Source of the DNA: Desulfuromonadaceae bacterium
GTDB lineage: Bacteria > Desulfobacterota > Desulfuromonadia > Desulfuromonadales > Syntrophotaleaceae
Direction: 5' to 3'
DNA length: 38,623 nucleotides
Assembly: GCA_007134025.1 (NCBI GenBank)
Contig: SLLR01000024.1
Span: 1-38,623, forward strand
Below, one piece after another: positions 1-8,014 of this stretch. Each line of letters begins with the position of its first letter. The first letter of the stretch is position 1. The notes beneath the pieces are model-generated. The model made no database searches and was not told the DNA's origin. It saw only the letters and a list, made by a program, of their open reading frames with translations. The position numbers and the translations under genes are program-made.

Positions 1-77
1 ATTGAGCTATCTCCCCACATTGGCGATGTGAATTCAAATCGAAAACGGATTAGTTATGTCAAAGAGCAATTGGTTTC

Positions 78-105
78 AACGACTTACGTCGTTATCAGTT
101 TTTTT
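78..105 (+). terminator. possible terminator of an upstream gene
   Basis: AACGAC (78-83) and GTCGTT (88-93) form a 6-bp hairpin with a TTAC loop. A run of seven T follows at 99-105. Five bases separate the stem from the T-run, so this is a weak intrinsic terminator at best. It would end transcription from a gene left of the window before the DUF945 gene starts at 141. Bases 1-140 otherwise show nothing recognisable. Confidence 0.35.
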
Positions 106-140
106 AACCGGACAGTAGTGACCTGACAGGATGGATTTTT

Positions 141-1565
141 ATGCGTTATGCCAGAAAACTGCTGCTTGTTTTTGTGGTCACCGTTGTTGCTGTTTGCGGA
201 TTGTCCTGGTGGCTGGGACGTCAGGTCGAGGCGACGTTTGATCGACAGTTCGAACAGCTGTCTCAGTCCCCTTATGTTGCGTCGGTTTCCCGGGAGTACG
301 TGCGCGGATTTTTCTCGGCCAGGGAGACGCTGATCCTGACTTTATCGCAGGAATGGCAGGAGCGACTGCTTTTGCTGGCGGCAAATGCAAATCTGCCGCT
401 TGTGTTTCTGCGGGAGCCGGTGCAGTTGAGGAACGAAACCCGGATTCGCATCGGGCCGTTGGCTGGCGGCTTGCTGCCCGCGGCAGGCAGGGCTCGTAGT
501 GAAATGTTTGTGGAGGGCGCGCTGGGGAAGGAGATTTCTGCGGCCCTTGACGGTGTCCCGATGTTGACGGCGACCGTCCGGTTTGGATTCGGGGGTGGCG
601 CAACCGGTACGCTGGAGGGGCCCGCATTCAGCTATGTCCATCCTGAGGGAGCGACGGAAGGTCTTACGGCCTTGTCCTGGGGCGGTTTCCACGGGACCTT
701 TAGCTTTTCCCGTGATTTCCGCCGAGTCGGAAGCCGCTTGCGAATGCCTTCTGCGGAGTTTCAAACACACGAGGGTCGGCTGCAGTTATCCGGGCTGACG
801 GTGGACTCAAAGCAATACCAGCCTTTTCAGGACATTCCCCTCTTTTATGCCGGAGCCATGAACCTGACCCTGGAACGGATGGCGTTTTTTAGTCCGGAGG
901 AAGCCGGACAAAATCCGGCTTTGCTGACCCTGCATGGCCTGGCCTGGAAAACGGATCTGCCCCGGCAGGATGAGTACTTTGACCTGGACTCGCGGCTTTC
1001 CATCGAGGAGCTGCATGTCGCCGGTGATGACTACGGACCGGTCCATTATTATCTGGTTTTGCATCGGCTGCACGGGCACACTCTGGCCCGTTTGTATCAG
1101 GTCATGATTGACGAATATTACGGTGCCCCTGTGACGGGGCCGGCGGATCCTTCGGGCTTCCTTGAAGAGTTCACCTCGATGGAACTACTGGTGGAGATGC
1201 TGCGGCACAGCCCGGAACTGCACCGCTACGAAATTGGTTTCAACAGCGCTTACGGGCCGGCGTCAATGTTTGTCCGGGCCGGTTTTGAGGATTTGAAACC
1301 CGAGGACCTGGACCTGCCTTTCGTTGCCCTGGTCAAGCTCGTTGCCGGCGGCGAGTTGTCGCTGCCGGTGGAAATGCTCCGCCACGCTGTGCTTGCCTGG
1401 GACACGGATTCGGAAGCTATGTTTGACCTGCAACTGCATGAGTTGCAGAAACAGGGATATGTGGATCTGAACGACCAGCTGTTGAAGGTCCGCTTTGGTC
1501 TTAAAAGGCTGGAAGTGACGGTCAACGACAAGCCGTTGAATCTTTTCGGTTCAGGAGTGATGTAG
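141..1565 (+). CDS. DUF945 (YdgA-like) membrane-anchored protein
   Basis: A 474-residue protein with one N-terminal hydrophobic segment (about residues 7-27) after a short basic start, so it is probably held in the inner membrane with the rest in the periplasm. Most of the sequence is a mix of beta-rich stretches and amphipathic helices. The N-terminal pattern (membrane helix, then a region around SREYVRGFF) and the length fit the DUF945/YdgA family, which has no settled biochemical role. The ATG at 141 has a plausible AGGATGG ribosome site at 127-133. The gene stands alone, with 119 bases before the CheB/CheR fusion. Family assignment is by recognition of pattern only; function is unknown. 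Confidence 0.7.
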   Translation: MRYARKLLLVFVVTVVAVCGLSWWLGRQVEATFDRQFEQLSQSPYVASVSREYVRGFFSARETLILTLSQEWQERLLLLAANANLPLVFLREPVQLRNETRIRIGPLAGGLLPAAGRARSEMFVEGALGKEISAALDGVPMLTATVRFGFGGGATGTLEGPAFSYVHPEGATEGLTALSWGGFHGTFSFSRDFRRVGSRLRMPSAEFQTHEGRLQLSGLTVDSKQYQPFQDIPLFYAGAMNLTLERMAFFSPEEAGQNPALLTLHGLAWKTDLPRQDEYFDLDSRLSIEELHVAGDDYGPVHYYLVLHRLHGHTLARLYQVMIDEYYGAPVTGPADPSGFLEEFTSMELLVEMLRHSPELHRYEIGFNSAYGPASMFVRAGFEDLKPEDLDLPFVALVKLVAGGELSLPVEMLRHAVLAWDTDSEAMFDLQLHELQKQGYVDLNDQLLKVRFGLKRLEVTVNDKPLNLFGSGVM

Positions 1566-1609
1566 CCGCGGTGTTACGATCCGGCAAGGGTTGGGAAGGG
1601 GGAATGGTA

Positions 1610-1666
1610 ATGCGCGATTTCATTCCCGTGGCAGAAGATATGGCACTGGCTGAAGACCTCTATTAA
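1610..1666 (+). CDS. possible 18-residue upstream ORF
   Basis: ATG at 1610 (or 1604) follows a strong purine-rich AAGGGGG ribosome site and opens a short frame ending in TAA at 1664-1666. It encodes MRDFIPVAEDMALAEDLY. It ends 18 bases before the CheB/CheR start, which itself lacks a clear ribosome site. It could be a leader peptide that feeds ribosomes to the next gene, or chance. No homologue is recognised. Confidence 0.25.
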   Translation: MRDFIPVAEDMALAEDLY

Positions 1667-1684
1667 TCAGGTATACTTGCCAAC

Positions 1685-4309
1685 ATGGGAAAATTATCGA
1701 AAGCAGACAGCCCGAACAGTCCGTCTCATGGCACCTCAGCAATAACCGTGTCAAACGGGCCATTGCTTCTGCCTCATCCCATTGTGGGCATCGGGGCTTC
1801 CGCAGGCGGACTGGAGGCGTTGGAACAGTTTCTTAGGAACGTTCCGGCGAAATGCGGCATGGCCTATGTCGTTATCCAACATCTGAACCCGACTCTCAAG
1901 GGGGCGCTGCCTGAGTTGCTGCAACGCGCCACCGGGATGCAAGTTTACGAAATCACGGACGGAATGCAGGTCAAGCCTGACAACGTGTACGTGATCCCGC
2001 CAAACAAGGATCTGAGCATTCTTCACGGTGTTCTGCGCCTGTCCGAGCCGAAGGCGCCCCGAGGATTGCGTCTGCCTATCGATTTCTTTTTCCGTGCCCT
2101 GGCCGAAGACCAGGGGGATGGCAGTGTCGGCGTCATCCTCTCCGGCATGGGTTCCGATGGCACCATCGGGCTGCGGGCCATCAAGGAACAGGGCGGTCTG
2201 ACGCTGGCTCAGGAACCGGCCTCAGCCAAGTTCGACAGCATGCCTAGGAGTGCGATAACCGCCGGCCTGGCGGACATTGTCGCCCCGGTCGAGGAATTGC
2301 CTGGAAAGATAAGCAACTATATCCGACATGCCACAAGGGGTTTTGCAAAGAATAGTAAAAACGATATGAAGGACCGGACCTTTCTTGAGAAGGTTATTCT
2401 TCTGCTGCGCTCCAGGATTGGCCACGACTTTTCCCAGTACAAGGAAAATACTTTGCTTCGCCGGATCGAGCGACGCATGAGCATTCATCAGTTTGGTGAA
2501 ACTGAATCCTATATCCGCTTTTTGCAGACGAATCCCCAGGAACTGGAGCTGCTCTTCAAGGAACTTCTTATCGGGGTGACCAACTTTTTTCGAGACCCGG
2601 CAGCCTGGGACCAGTTAAAAGTGGAAATTATTCCGGCACTGCTGGAAAAATATCCGAACGGCGGTACTATACGGGCATGGTCGGTGGGCTGCTCTACCGG
2701 GGAAGAAGCCTATTCTCTGGCCATGGTTTTCAAAGAGGCGTTGGGACTGATCCAGCCCGATGTCGATTTCAAGATGCAGATCTTTGCCACCGACCTGGAC
2801 CGGGATGCTATCGACAAAGCCCGCCAGGCAGTCTATCCGGCCAATATCGTTGCCGATGTTTCGCCCGAGCGTTTGAGGCGATTTTTTGTCCAGGAAACCA
2901 CCGGCTACAGGATCGGCAAGGAAATTCGGGAAATGGTGACCTTTGCAACGCATAATGTCATCATGGATCCGCCCTTCACCAAGCTGGACATTCTCATCTG
3001 CCGCAACCTTCTGATTTATCTGCGGTCAGAGATTCAGAAAAAGGTTCTGCCGCTGTTTCACTACAGCCTGAACCCGGGCGGTATCATGTTTCTTGGTAGC
3101 GCTGAAACGGCTGATAGCTTCAACAATCTTTTCCTGCCGCTGAACCTCAAACTAAGACTCTATTGCCGGCGAGAATCGGTGTTATCGGCCCGGCTGGATG
3201 GATTTCCTGCGTCCTTTGCCGCCACTGAGCCGGGGAGTCCCACGGAGCTGTCAAACGCGAAACCTGCTGCTAATCTGCAATCGCTGGCAGAGCAGGTGTT
3301 GCTGCATTATTTTACCCCTTCTGCCGTACTGGCCAACGACAAAGGCGATATTCTCTACATCAGCGGGCGCACCGGCAAATATCTGGAGCCGGCCGCCGGC
3401 AAGGCCAATTGGAATATTTTTGCCATGGCCCGTGACGGACTTCGCTTTGAACTGGGAAGCGCTTTTCAGAAAGTGGTCCGAGAAAAAGGCTCGGTCACCG
3501 TGAAGGGCCTCAAGGTTGGAACCAACGGCGCAACACAGATGGTCGATATCACGGTCAAGGCAATCGAAGAGCCGGAAGCGTTGCGGGGGATGGTGATAAT
3601 TGTCTTTGCCGATGCGGCAACGCCCCCCGAGAAGAACAAGCCGGATCGCACCAAAAAGGGCGTGGCCATCAACGGTCGGACCGCGCAATTGGAGCAGGAA
3701 CTCAAGCAGGTTCGCGAAGAACTTCTCACTACACGCGAAGAAATGCAGTCCTCCCAGGAAGAATTAAAATCAACCAATGAAGAATTGCAGTCCACCAACG
3801 AGGAATTAACTACCTCCAAGGAGGAGATGCAATCCCTGAATGAAGAGTTACAGACCGTAAATGCCGAGCAACAGTCCAAAATGAACGAGCTTGCGCGGAC
3901 CAACGACGATATGCGGAATTTGTTCAACAGCACGGAAATTATCACCGTTTTTCTGGATAAAGATCTTAATGTTCGAAGGTTTACCGCCGGGGCAAATAAA
4001 ATTTTCAAGCTGATCCCTGGAGATATCGGGCGTCCTCTGAGCGACATCCGGTGCGATCTGCTCTATCCGGAAATGATTGAGGCGGCGCAAGAGGTGTTGC
4101 GCACGCTGATGTTTTCCGAAAAACAGGTAGCCTCTTCGAAAGGCCGCTGGTTTTCGGTGCGCATCATGCCCTATCGTACCATGGAGGATGTTATTGGCGG
4201 GGTTGTGATGACCTTTTCGGATATTACTGCTTCGAAGACTTTGGAGGCGGAACTACGCCAAGAGAATGCCGAACTCAAGAGGCGTCTTCAGGAAAGATCC
4301 GAGAACTGA
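1685..4309 (+). CDS. CheB-CheR-PAS fusion protein
   Basis: An 874-residue soluble multi-domain signalling protein. Residues about 30-210 are a CheB methylesterase domain with the triad Ser39 (in GASAGG), His66 and Asp158, but without the N-terminal receiver domain of classical CheB. Residues about 230-500 are a CheR methyltransferase with the SAM motif VGCSTGEEAYS. A PAS-like region (about 535-640) follows, then a heptad coiled coil (about 660-750, repeats of the EELxSTNEEL type) and a second PAS domain. Such fusions are orphan sensory proteins found outside chemotaxis operons and often feed histidine kinases. No methyl-accepting receptor is encoded here. The next gene is a PAS/sigma-54 activator 73 bases downstream, suggesting a shared pathway. 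The ATG has no good ribosome site, and a TATACT hexamer lies only 8 bases upstream of it. Confidence 0.9.
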   Translation: MGKLSKADSPNSPSHGTSAITVSNGPLLLPHPIVGIGASAGGLEALEQFLRNVPAKCGMAYVVIQHLNPTLKGALPELLQRATGMQVYEITDGMQVKPDNVYVIPPNKDLSILHGVLRLSEPKAPRGLRLPIDFFFRALAEDQGDGSVGVILSGMGSDGTIGLRAIKEQGGLTLAQEPASAKFDSMPRSAITAGLADIVAPVEELPGKISNYIRHATRGFAKNSKNDMKDRTFLEKVILLLRSRIGHDFSQYKENTLLRRIERRMSIHQFGETESYIRFLQTNPQELELLFKELLIGVTNFFRDPAAWDQLKVEIIPALLEKYPNGGTIRAWSVGCSTGEEAYSLAMVFKEALGLIQPDVDFKMQIFATDLDRDAIDKARQAVYPANIVADVSPERLRRFFVQETTGYRIGKEIREMVTFATHNVIMDPPFTKLDILICRNLLIYLRSEIQKKVLPLFHYSLNPGGIMFLGSAETADSFNNLFLPLNLKLRLYCRRESVLSARLDGFPASFAATEPGSPTELSNAKPAANLQSLAEQVLLHYFTPSAVLANDKGDILYISGRTGKYLEPAAGKANWNIFAMARDGLRFELGSAFQKVVREKGSVTVKGLKVGTNGATQMVDITVKAIEEPEALRGMVIIVFADAATPPEKNKPDRTKKGVAINGRTAQLEQELKQVREELLTTREEMQSSQEELKSTNEELQSTNEELTTSKEEMQSLNEELQTVNAEQQSKMNELARTNDDMRNLFNSTEIITVFLDKDLNVRRFTAGANKIFKLIPGDIGRPLSDIRCDLLYPEMIEAAQEVLRTLMFSEKQVASSKGRWFSVRIMPYRTMEDVIGGVVMTFSDITASKTLEAELRQENAELKRRLQERSEN

Positions 4310-4382
4310 ACCATTCCGGGAGATTGATTGTATTTCCTCTGACCGTATCAATCTCATCTCTTAAAGCAACAAGGGGGATGAA

Positions 4383-6104
4383 ATGGGAGTTGAAGAAGAT
4401 GTGAAGCGAACTTCGGATTCCGATAAACTGCGACGCCGCGCTGAGGAACAGCTGGCTGCCCAGACGCAGAAGATGAGACCGCCCCGGACCGAATACGAAG
4501 CGCAGCGGCTTTTTCATGAGCTGCAGGTTTATCAGTTGGAACTGGAGATGCAGTTGGAGCAATTGCATCACGCCAAGGATGAACTCGAGCTTTCGCGGAA
4601 CAAATATGCCGAACTCTATGATTTGGCCCCCGTCGGTTATTTCACTTTCGATGCGCAGGGAGTGGTCTGCGAGCTGAATCTGGCCGGCGCGCAGATGCTG
4701 GGTGTCGAGCGGCAACTGCTGATTCAAAAGCCCTTTGTCCGTTGCGTTGCCAAAGGAGAAGAAACGACTTTTTCCCGACACCTTGAAACTGTTGTGAAAC
4801 GACAGGGCACGGTGTGTTGTGAACTGGAGATCATCAGGCCCGATGGCGCGGTTATCTGCGGCCATTTGCAAAGTCTGGCGGTGGATTGCGACGGCGGCCA
4901 AAAACCTTGTATTCTCACCTCAATCATTGATGTCACGGAACACAAAAGGGTAGAGGCGGACCTGCAAAAGCTGCGTGTTCACCTGGAGTCTATGGTGAAG
5001 GAACGGACTGAAAATCTGGTGTTAGCCAACGAACAGCTTGTGCAGAAAATCACTGAACTTAAAGGTGCAAAAAAATCACTCAAGAATGCGGTGGCGGAAA
5101 TCAGCCAGTTGAAAAGCCGGCTCCAGGCCGAAAACGTTTATCTGCAAAGAGAGGTTTCCGAGTGGTACAACTACGATGAGATCATAGGCCAAAGCAATGC
5201 CATGTCCTACGTCTTCTTTCGGATCGAGCAGGTGGCGCCTCAGGATGCGACCGTTCTTCTGCTAGGGGAAACCGGCACCGGCAAAGGTGTTATCGCCCGC
5301 GCCATTCATCGCAGGAGTTCCCGCAAGGACCGAACCCTGATAACGGTCAACTGCGCCGGATTGCCAGCCAATCTCATTGAAAGTGAGCTTTTCGGTCGGG
5401 AAAAAGGGGCTTTCACCGGTGCCCATTCTTCGCAGATTGGGCGTTTCGAGTTGGCGGACGGCGGCACCATTTTTCTCGACGAAATCGGAGAAATGCCCAT
5501 TGAACTGCAGTGCAAGTTGCTGCGCGTTATTCAGGATGGCCAGTTTGAGAGGCTGGGTAGTCCCCGCACCATCAAGGTCAATATTCGGATCATTGCGGCC
5601 AGCAATCGAAAGCTGGAGGAAGAGATCCGCGCGGGTCGCTTTCGGGAAGATCTTTTCTATCGACTCAATGTGTTTCCCATAACACTCCCTCCACTGAGGC
5701 AGCGCAAGGAGGACATCCCGCTGCTCATCCAGCATTTTATGGCCAAATTCAATAAAAAAATTGGCAAGAATATCGAAACCATTTCGAAACAGACCCTGGA
5801 AACTCTCCAGGAATACAGCTGGCCCGGCAACGTGCGGGAACTGGAGAATATTATCGAGCGCGCGGTTATTACCAGTTCGGGAACCGTTTTGAGGATCCTG
5901 GACCGATTGGAAAATTTGTCCCACCATGAAAAACTGATTTCCGGAGATGTTAAGGCTCTCGCCGACATGGAGCGCGACCACATTCTTAAAGTTCTACAGG
6001 CAACCGATTGGCGAATCGAGGGGAAAAAGGGGGCTGCCTTGCTCCTTGGTTTGAATCCCAGCACATTACGCGCCCGGATGCGAAAATACGGTATTCACCG
6101 TTAG
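4383..6104 (+). CDS. PAS-containing sigma-54-dependent transcriptional activator
   Basis: A 573-residue bacterial enhancer-binding protein. It has an N-terminal helical segment (about 10-70, with the [13 protein letters not shown] motif), a PAS sensor (about 75-190, starting APVGYFTF), a coiled coil (about 195-255), a sigma-54 AAA+ domain (about 265-500) and a C-terminal Fis-type helix-turn-helix (about 530-573). The AAA+ domain has Walker A GETGTGKG (295-302), the sigma-54 contact loop GAFTGA (342-347) and Walker [12 protein letters not shown]. There is no receiver domain, so control is by the PAS ligand or a partner rather than phosphorylation. The AAGGGGG ribosome site at 4371-4377 supports this ATG. 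A sigma-54 promoter and an inverted repeat lie directly downstream, making the small stress genes from 6458 the obvious targets. Confidence 0.93.
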   Translation: MGVEEDVKRTSDSDKLRRRAEEQLAAQTQKMRPPRTEYEAQRLFHELQVYQLELEMQLEQLHHAKDELELSRNKYAELYDLAPVGYFTFDAQGVVCELNLAGAQMLGVERQLLIQKPFVRCVAKGEETTFSRHLETVVKRQGTVCCELEIIRPDGAVICGHLQSLAVDCDGGQKPCILTSIIDVTEHKRVEADLQKLRVHLESMVKERTENLVLANEQLVQKITELKGAKKSLKNAVAEISQLKSRLQAENVYLQREVSEWYNYDEIIGQSNAMSYVFFRIEQVAPQDATVLLLGETGTGKGVIARAIHRRSSRKDRTLITVNCAGLPANLIESELFGREKGAFTGAHSSQIGRFELADGGTIFLDEIGEMPIELQCKLLRVIQDGQFERLGSPRTIKVNIRIIAASNRKLEEEIRAGRFREDLFYRLNVFPITLPPLRQRKEDIPLLIQHFMAKFNKKIGKNIETISKQTLETLQEYSWPGNVRELENIIERAVITSSGTVLRILDRLENLSHHEKLISGDVKALADMERDHILKVLQATDWRIEGKKGAALLLGLNPSTLRARMRKYGIHR

Positions 6105-6149
6105 AGCGCACAGTATACGTGTCAACGGTTGCTGATGAAACCTCCTTTC

Positions 6150-6183
6150 CCGTCATATATGGCCGTTATGTTGAATATGACGG
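6150..6183. promoter_or_regulatory. candidate enhancer site for the sigma-54 activator
   Basis: CCGTCATAT (6150-6158) is repeated in perfect inverted form as ATATGACGG (6175-6183), with 16 bases between the arms. Its centre is about 115 bases upstream of the GG of the sigma-54 promoter, a usual distance for activator binding. It has no T-run, so it is not a typical terminator, although it lies 46 bases after the activator stop codon. Confidence 0.45.
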
Positions 6184-6278
6184 ATGACATAGTGGCATCT
6201 TCCCCCTTCAACTTACCGCTCGAATAAAAATTCTATTAAAATCAGTCATGTCCTGCCGTGGCACGTTCAATTTCCTGC

Positions 6279-6294
6279 TGGCACGCTAGTTGCG
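6279..6294 (+). promoter_or_regulatory. sigma-54 promoter upstream of the CsbD-like gene
   Basis: TGGCAC at 6279-6284, five bases, then TTGCG at 6290-6294. This matches the sigma-54 consensus TGGCAC-N5-TTGCW except for the last base. GG (6280-6281) and GC (6292-6293) have the required spacing. Transcription would start near 6305 and run into 6458. Confidence 0.75.
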
Positions 6295-6457
6295 GAAGCA
6301 TAACCACAGAGGTGCTCGGATTATTTCTGTTTTCCGGTCAGCAGGACGATTGCCGGTGACGAGGCCGGCGTCGTGTTCGTGTTGCGGGGTTCTCAAGAAA
6401 TTACAGTAATGGTTCTGAATGTGCCTCCATCTTCGAGGGGTCAGAAAGGAGAAGAGT

Positions 6458-6637
6458 ATGAAATCGGGCGACAGGGATAAAGCAGAAGGAACATTTCACA
6501 AAGTAAAGGGCAAGATAAAGGAAAAATTTGGAAAAGTAACTGATAACACTGAACTGGAAGCGGAGGGTGCTGTTGAGAAAGCCGGTGGCGATTTTCAGAA
6601 AAAAAGCGGAGAAGTGAAAAAGGTTCTGGGCAAATAG
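6458..6637 (+). CDS. CsbD-like stress protein
   Basis: A 59-residue, highly charged, Lys/Glu-rich protein with no cysteine and no membrane segment. The pattern GTFHKVKGKIKEKFGKVTDN, followed by an EAEGAVEKAGGDFQKKSGEVK region, is that of the CsbD family. These are small hydrophilic proteins induced by general stress in many bacteria, with no known biochemical activity. The frame is open further upstream, but the start at 6458 is chosen because AGAAAGGAG lies 7 bases before it and family members begin this way. It is the first gene after the sigma-54 promoter at 6279. Confidence 0.85.
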   Translation: MKSGDRDKAEGTFHKVKGKIKEKFGKVTDNTELEAEGAVEKAGGDFQKKSGEVKKVLGK

Positions 6638-6761
6638 CTGTCACTTGGTGCAGAAGCCATGCATCGACAAGGAAGTGCCATCGAGTTAACGTCCCAGGGT
6701 GTCGAAAGCGAGGGTAGCGGTTGTTTCTTCTGCGGTGCAAACCCGTAGAAAGGAGGAGTCT

Positions 6762-6908
6762 ATGTTGTGGACAGTTGCCATAATACTCATCGTTTTGTGG
6801 GTACTAGGTCTTTTGAGCAGTTACACGTTAGGAGGTTTCCTTCACATTCTGCTGATCATCGCCCTGATAGTTATTGTTGTTGGTGTTATCCAGGGGCGAA
6901 GGGTTTGA
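6762..6908 (+). CDS. 48-residue lmo0937-type membrane peptide
   Basis: A very small protein of two hydrophobic helices (about residues 3-20 and 25-43) ending in a basic QGRRV tail. Size, the LWTVAIILIVLWVLGLLSSY start and the GGFLHILLIIALIVI second helix fit the lmo0937 family of short membrane proteins, often found next to stress genes. Function is unknown. ATG at 6762 has an excellent AAAGGAGGA ribosome site (6750-6758). It lies 124 bases after the CsbD-like gene and probably shares its transcript. Confidence 0.8.
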   Translation: MLWTVAIILIVLWVLGLLSSYTLGGFLHILLIIALIVIVVGVIQGRRV

Positions 6909-7086
6909 TTGTGCTGACGTACTAATGTGGCGCGTTGCTCGGTAGGTCGATTTTTTTTGTGGTATCAACTGGTCTCTGCATTATCAAGGTTGAACTTTGC
7001 CCCATTGTTTTGAGACTGGTTGGAAACTGGAAAATTTGAACCCAAAGATGATCGATGTTGAATTCCCCTTTACTTGGATCGAGGCC

Positions 7087-7431
7087 ATGTTTAACGCGAG
7101 CATAAAAATGACGGTGTCGCAAGAAAACCACAAAGAGGTCCTTCAGGTTTTAAAAGAACTGCTTGGCCCCATTCGGCTTGAGAAGGGATGTATCAGCTGT
7201 CATTGCTATGCCGATGTAGAGTCAGAAAACAGGTTTTTTTTCAGGGAGGAATGGCGCTCTGGCGAGGATTTAGGTGCTCATTTGGAATCGGCGCATTTTG
7301 GTGTTCTTATTGGAGCTATAAAGCTGCTGACGAAAGATCCGGATTTCAGATTTAACACCGTCCTTTCAACCGTGGAGACGAAGGAGTTTGACGATGTAAT
7401 AGCTGCCCGCAAAAAACCCGGTTATTTTTGA
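7087..7431 (+). CDS. ABM-domain (antibiotic biosynthesis monooxygenase-like) protein
   Basis: About 114 residues forming one dimeric alpha-beta-barrel domain: an N-terminal strand (ASIKMTVSQEN), a helix (KEVLQVLKELLGPIRLEKG), the strand CISCHCYADVE, then FFFREEWRSGEDLGAHLESAHF. This order and the late EEW...L..H...HF pattern are typical of the ABM/YgiN family, which includes quinol monooxygenases and heme- or aldehyde-related enzymes. No substrate can be assigned. The frame stays open upstream to 6997, but ATG 7087 fits the usual start of the domain. The ribosome site is weak (GGATCGAGG at 7076-7084). It lies within the putative sigma-54-driven cluster. Confidence 0.75.
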   Translation: MFNASIKMTVSQENHKEVLQVLKELLGPIRLEKGCISCHCYADVESENRFFFREEWRSGEDLGAHLESAHFGVLIGAIKLLTKDPDFRFNTVLSTVETKEFDDVIAARKKPGYF

Positions 7432-7466
7432 GAATGGCACGAACTTCTAAAAGAAAGGGACCCATC

Positions 7467-7781
7467 ATGTTAAAAACTCATCGAACCATGAAGCTCCTAG
7501 CCTGTTTAATGCTGATCGCCTTGTTCTTCGGGTGTGCGCCTACCCGTACTCAAGAAGGTACCGGGGGGTACGTTGATGACAGTGTTATAACGGCCAAGGT
7601 CAAGTCGGCAATTTTAATGGATTCCGAATTGAAAGTCTTGCAGATCAATGTCGAGACTTTCAAGGGCGAAGTTCAGCTGAGCGGATTTGTTGATTCTCGA
7701 CAAACGGCCATCAGAGCGGAAGAAGTGGCTGGTACGGTTAATGGCGTCCTGGGAGTAAAGAACAATCTCATTGTAAAGTAG
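7467..7781 (+). CDS. BON-domain lipoprotein
   Basis: A 104-residue protein with a signal peptide (KLLACLMLIALFFGC) whose Cys23 is a likely lipidation site, although the FFGC box departs slightly from the L-[AS]-[GA]-C consensus. Residues about 40-104 are one BON domain: DDSVITAKVKSAILMD, then the VETFKGEVQLSGFVD strand pair, then AEEVAGTVNGVLGVKNNL. BON domains bind phospholipid and occur in OsmY-like periplasmic stress proteins. ATG 7467 is preceded by AAGAAAGGGA (7451-7460). It begins 35 bases after the ABM gene, and its stress theme agrees with CsbD upstream. Confidence 0.85.
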   Translation: MLKTHRTMKLLACLMLIALFFGCAPTRTQEGTGGYVDDSVITAKVKSAILMDSELKVLQINVETFKGEVQLSGFVDSRQTAIRAEEVAGTVNGVLGVKNNLIVK

Positions 7782-8014
7782 CTGAGGCCCCCTGTTGTTT
7801 TCTGCAGTGCGATGCCTGCCAATAGATCCAGGTGCTGCATAATGGCAGGACAACTCCGGAAGGCGTACGGGGGACTGGGAAAAGATGCAGGTTGCCTGTC
7901 GGTGGGTTCGATAACCGCCGGCGGGCAAGCCTTCAGTCGTTAACCCTGAAGGGCTGAAAGTCCGTTTGAACTGGGCAGGTCGAGACCACACCGAGCACCA
8001 GGAGGAGGTTTTTA
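7782..8014 (+). ncRNA. candidate structured leader or small RNA
   Basis: No gene fits here. CCTGCCA (7815-7821) pairs with TGGCAGG (7843-7849). A second unit has outer arms GGTTGCC (7890-7896) and GGCAAGCC (7924-7931) around an inner stem CGGTGG (7900-7905)/CCGCCG (7915-7920). A third hairpin pairs AGCCTTCAG (7928-7936) with CTGAAGGGCT (7946-7955). The second and third compete for 7928-7931. GGTGCT (7831-7836) can also pair with AGCACC (7994-7999), right beside the ribosome site of the radical SAM gene. No known riboswitch class is recognised. Confidence 0.35.

Larger units (their letters stand above)
6105..6457 (+). other. regulatory intergenic region between the activator and the stress genes
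   Basis: No gene fits in these 353 bases. The region holds a 9-bp inverted repeat (6150-6183), a sigma-54 promoter (6279-6294) and a roughly 150-base untranslated leader. The leader contains a small GC hairpin (GCCGG 6352-6356 with CCGGC 6365-6369). Confidence 0.6.

Noticed and set aside
1641-1656. TGGCAC before the CheB/CheR gene as a sigma-54 promoter
   Set aside because: No TTGC element at the required spacing.
3700-3880. Short direct repeats in DNA of the CheB/CheR gene
   Set aside because: They encode a heptad coiled coil and are explained by the protein.
6259-6273. Second TGGCAC upstream of the CsbD-like gene
   Set aside because: ATTTC instead of TTGC at the -12 position; only the downstream copy (6279) fits sigma-54.
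7903-7919. T-arm-like segment GGGTTCGATAACC suggesting a tRNA
   Set aside because: The stem has a mismatch, and no matching acceptor, D-arm or anticodon arm can be drawn around it.
7782-8014. Cobalamin or cyclic di-GMP riboswitch before the B12 radical SAM gene
   Set aside because: The conserved cores of these classes are not found; only generic hairpins are seen.
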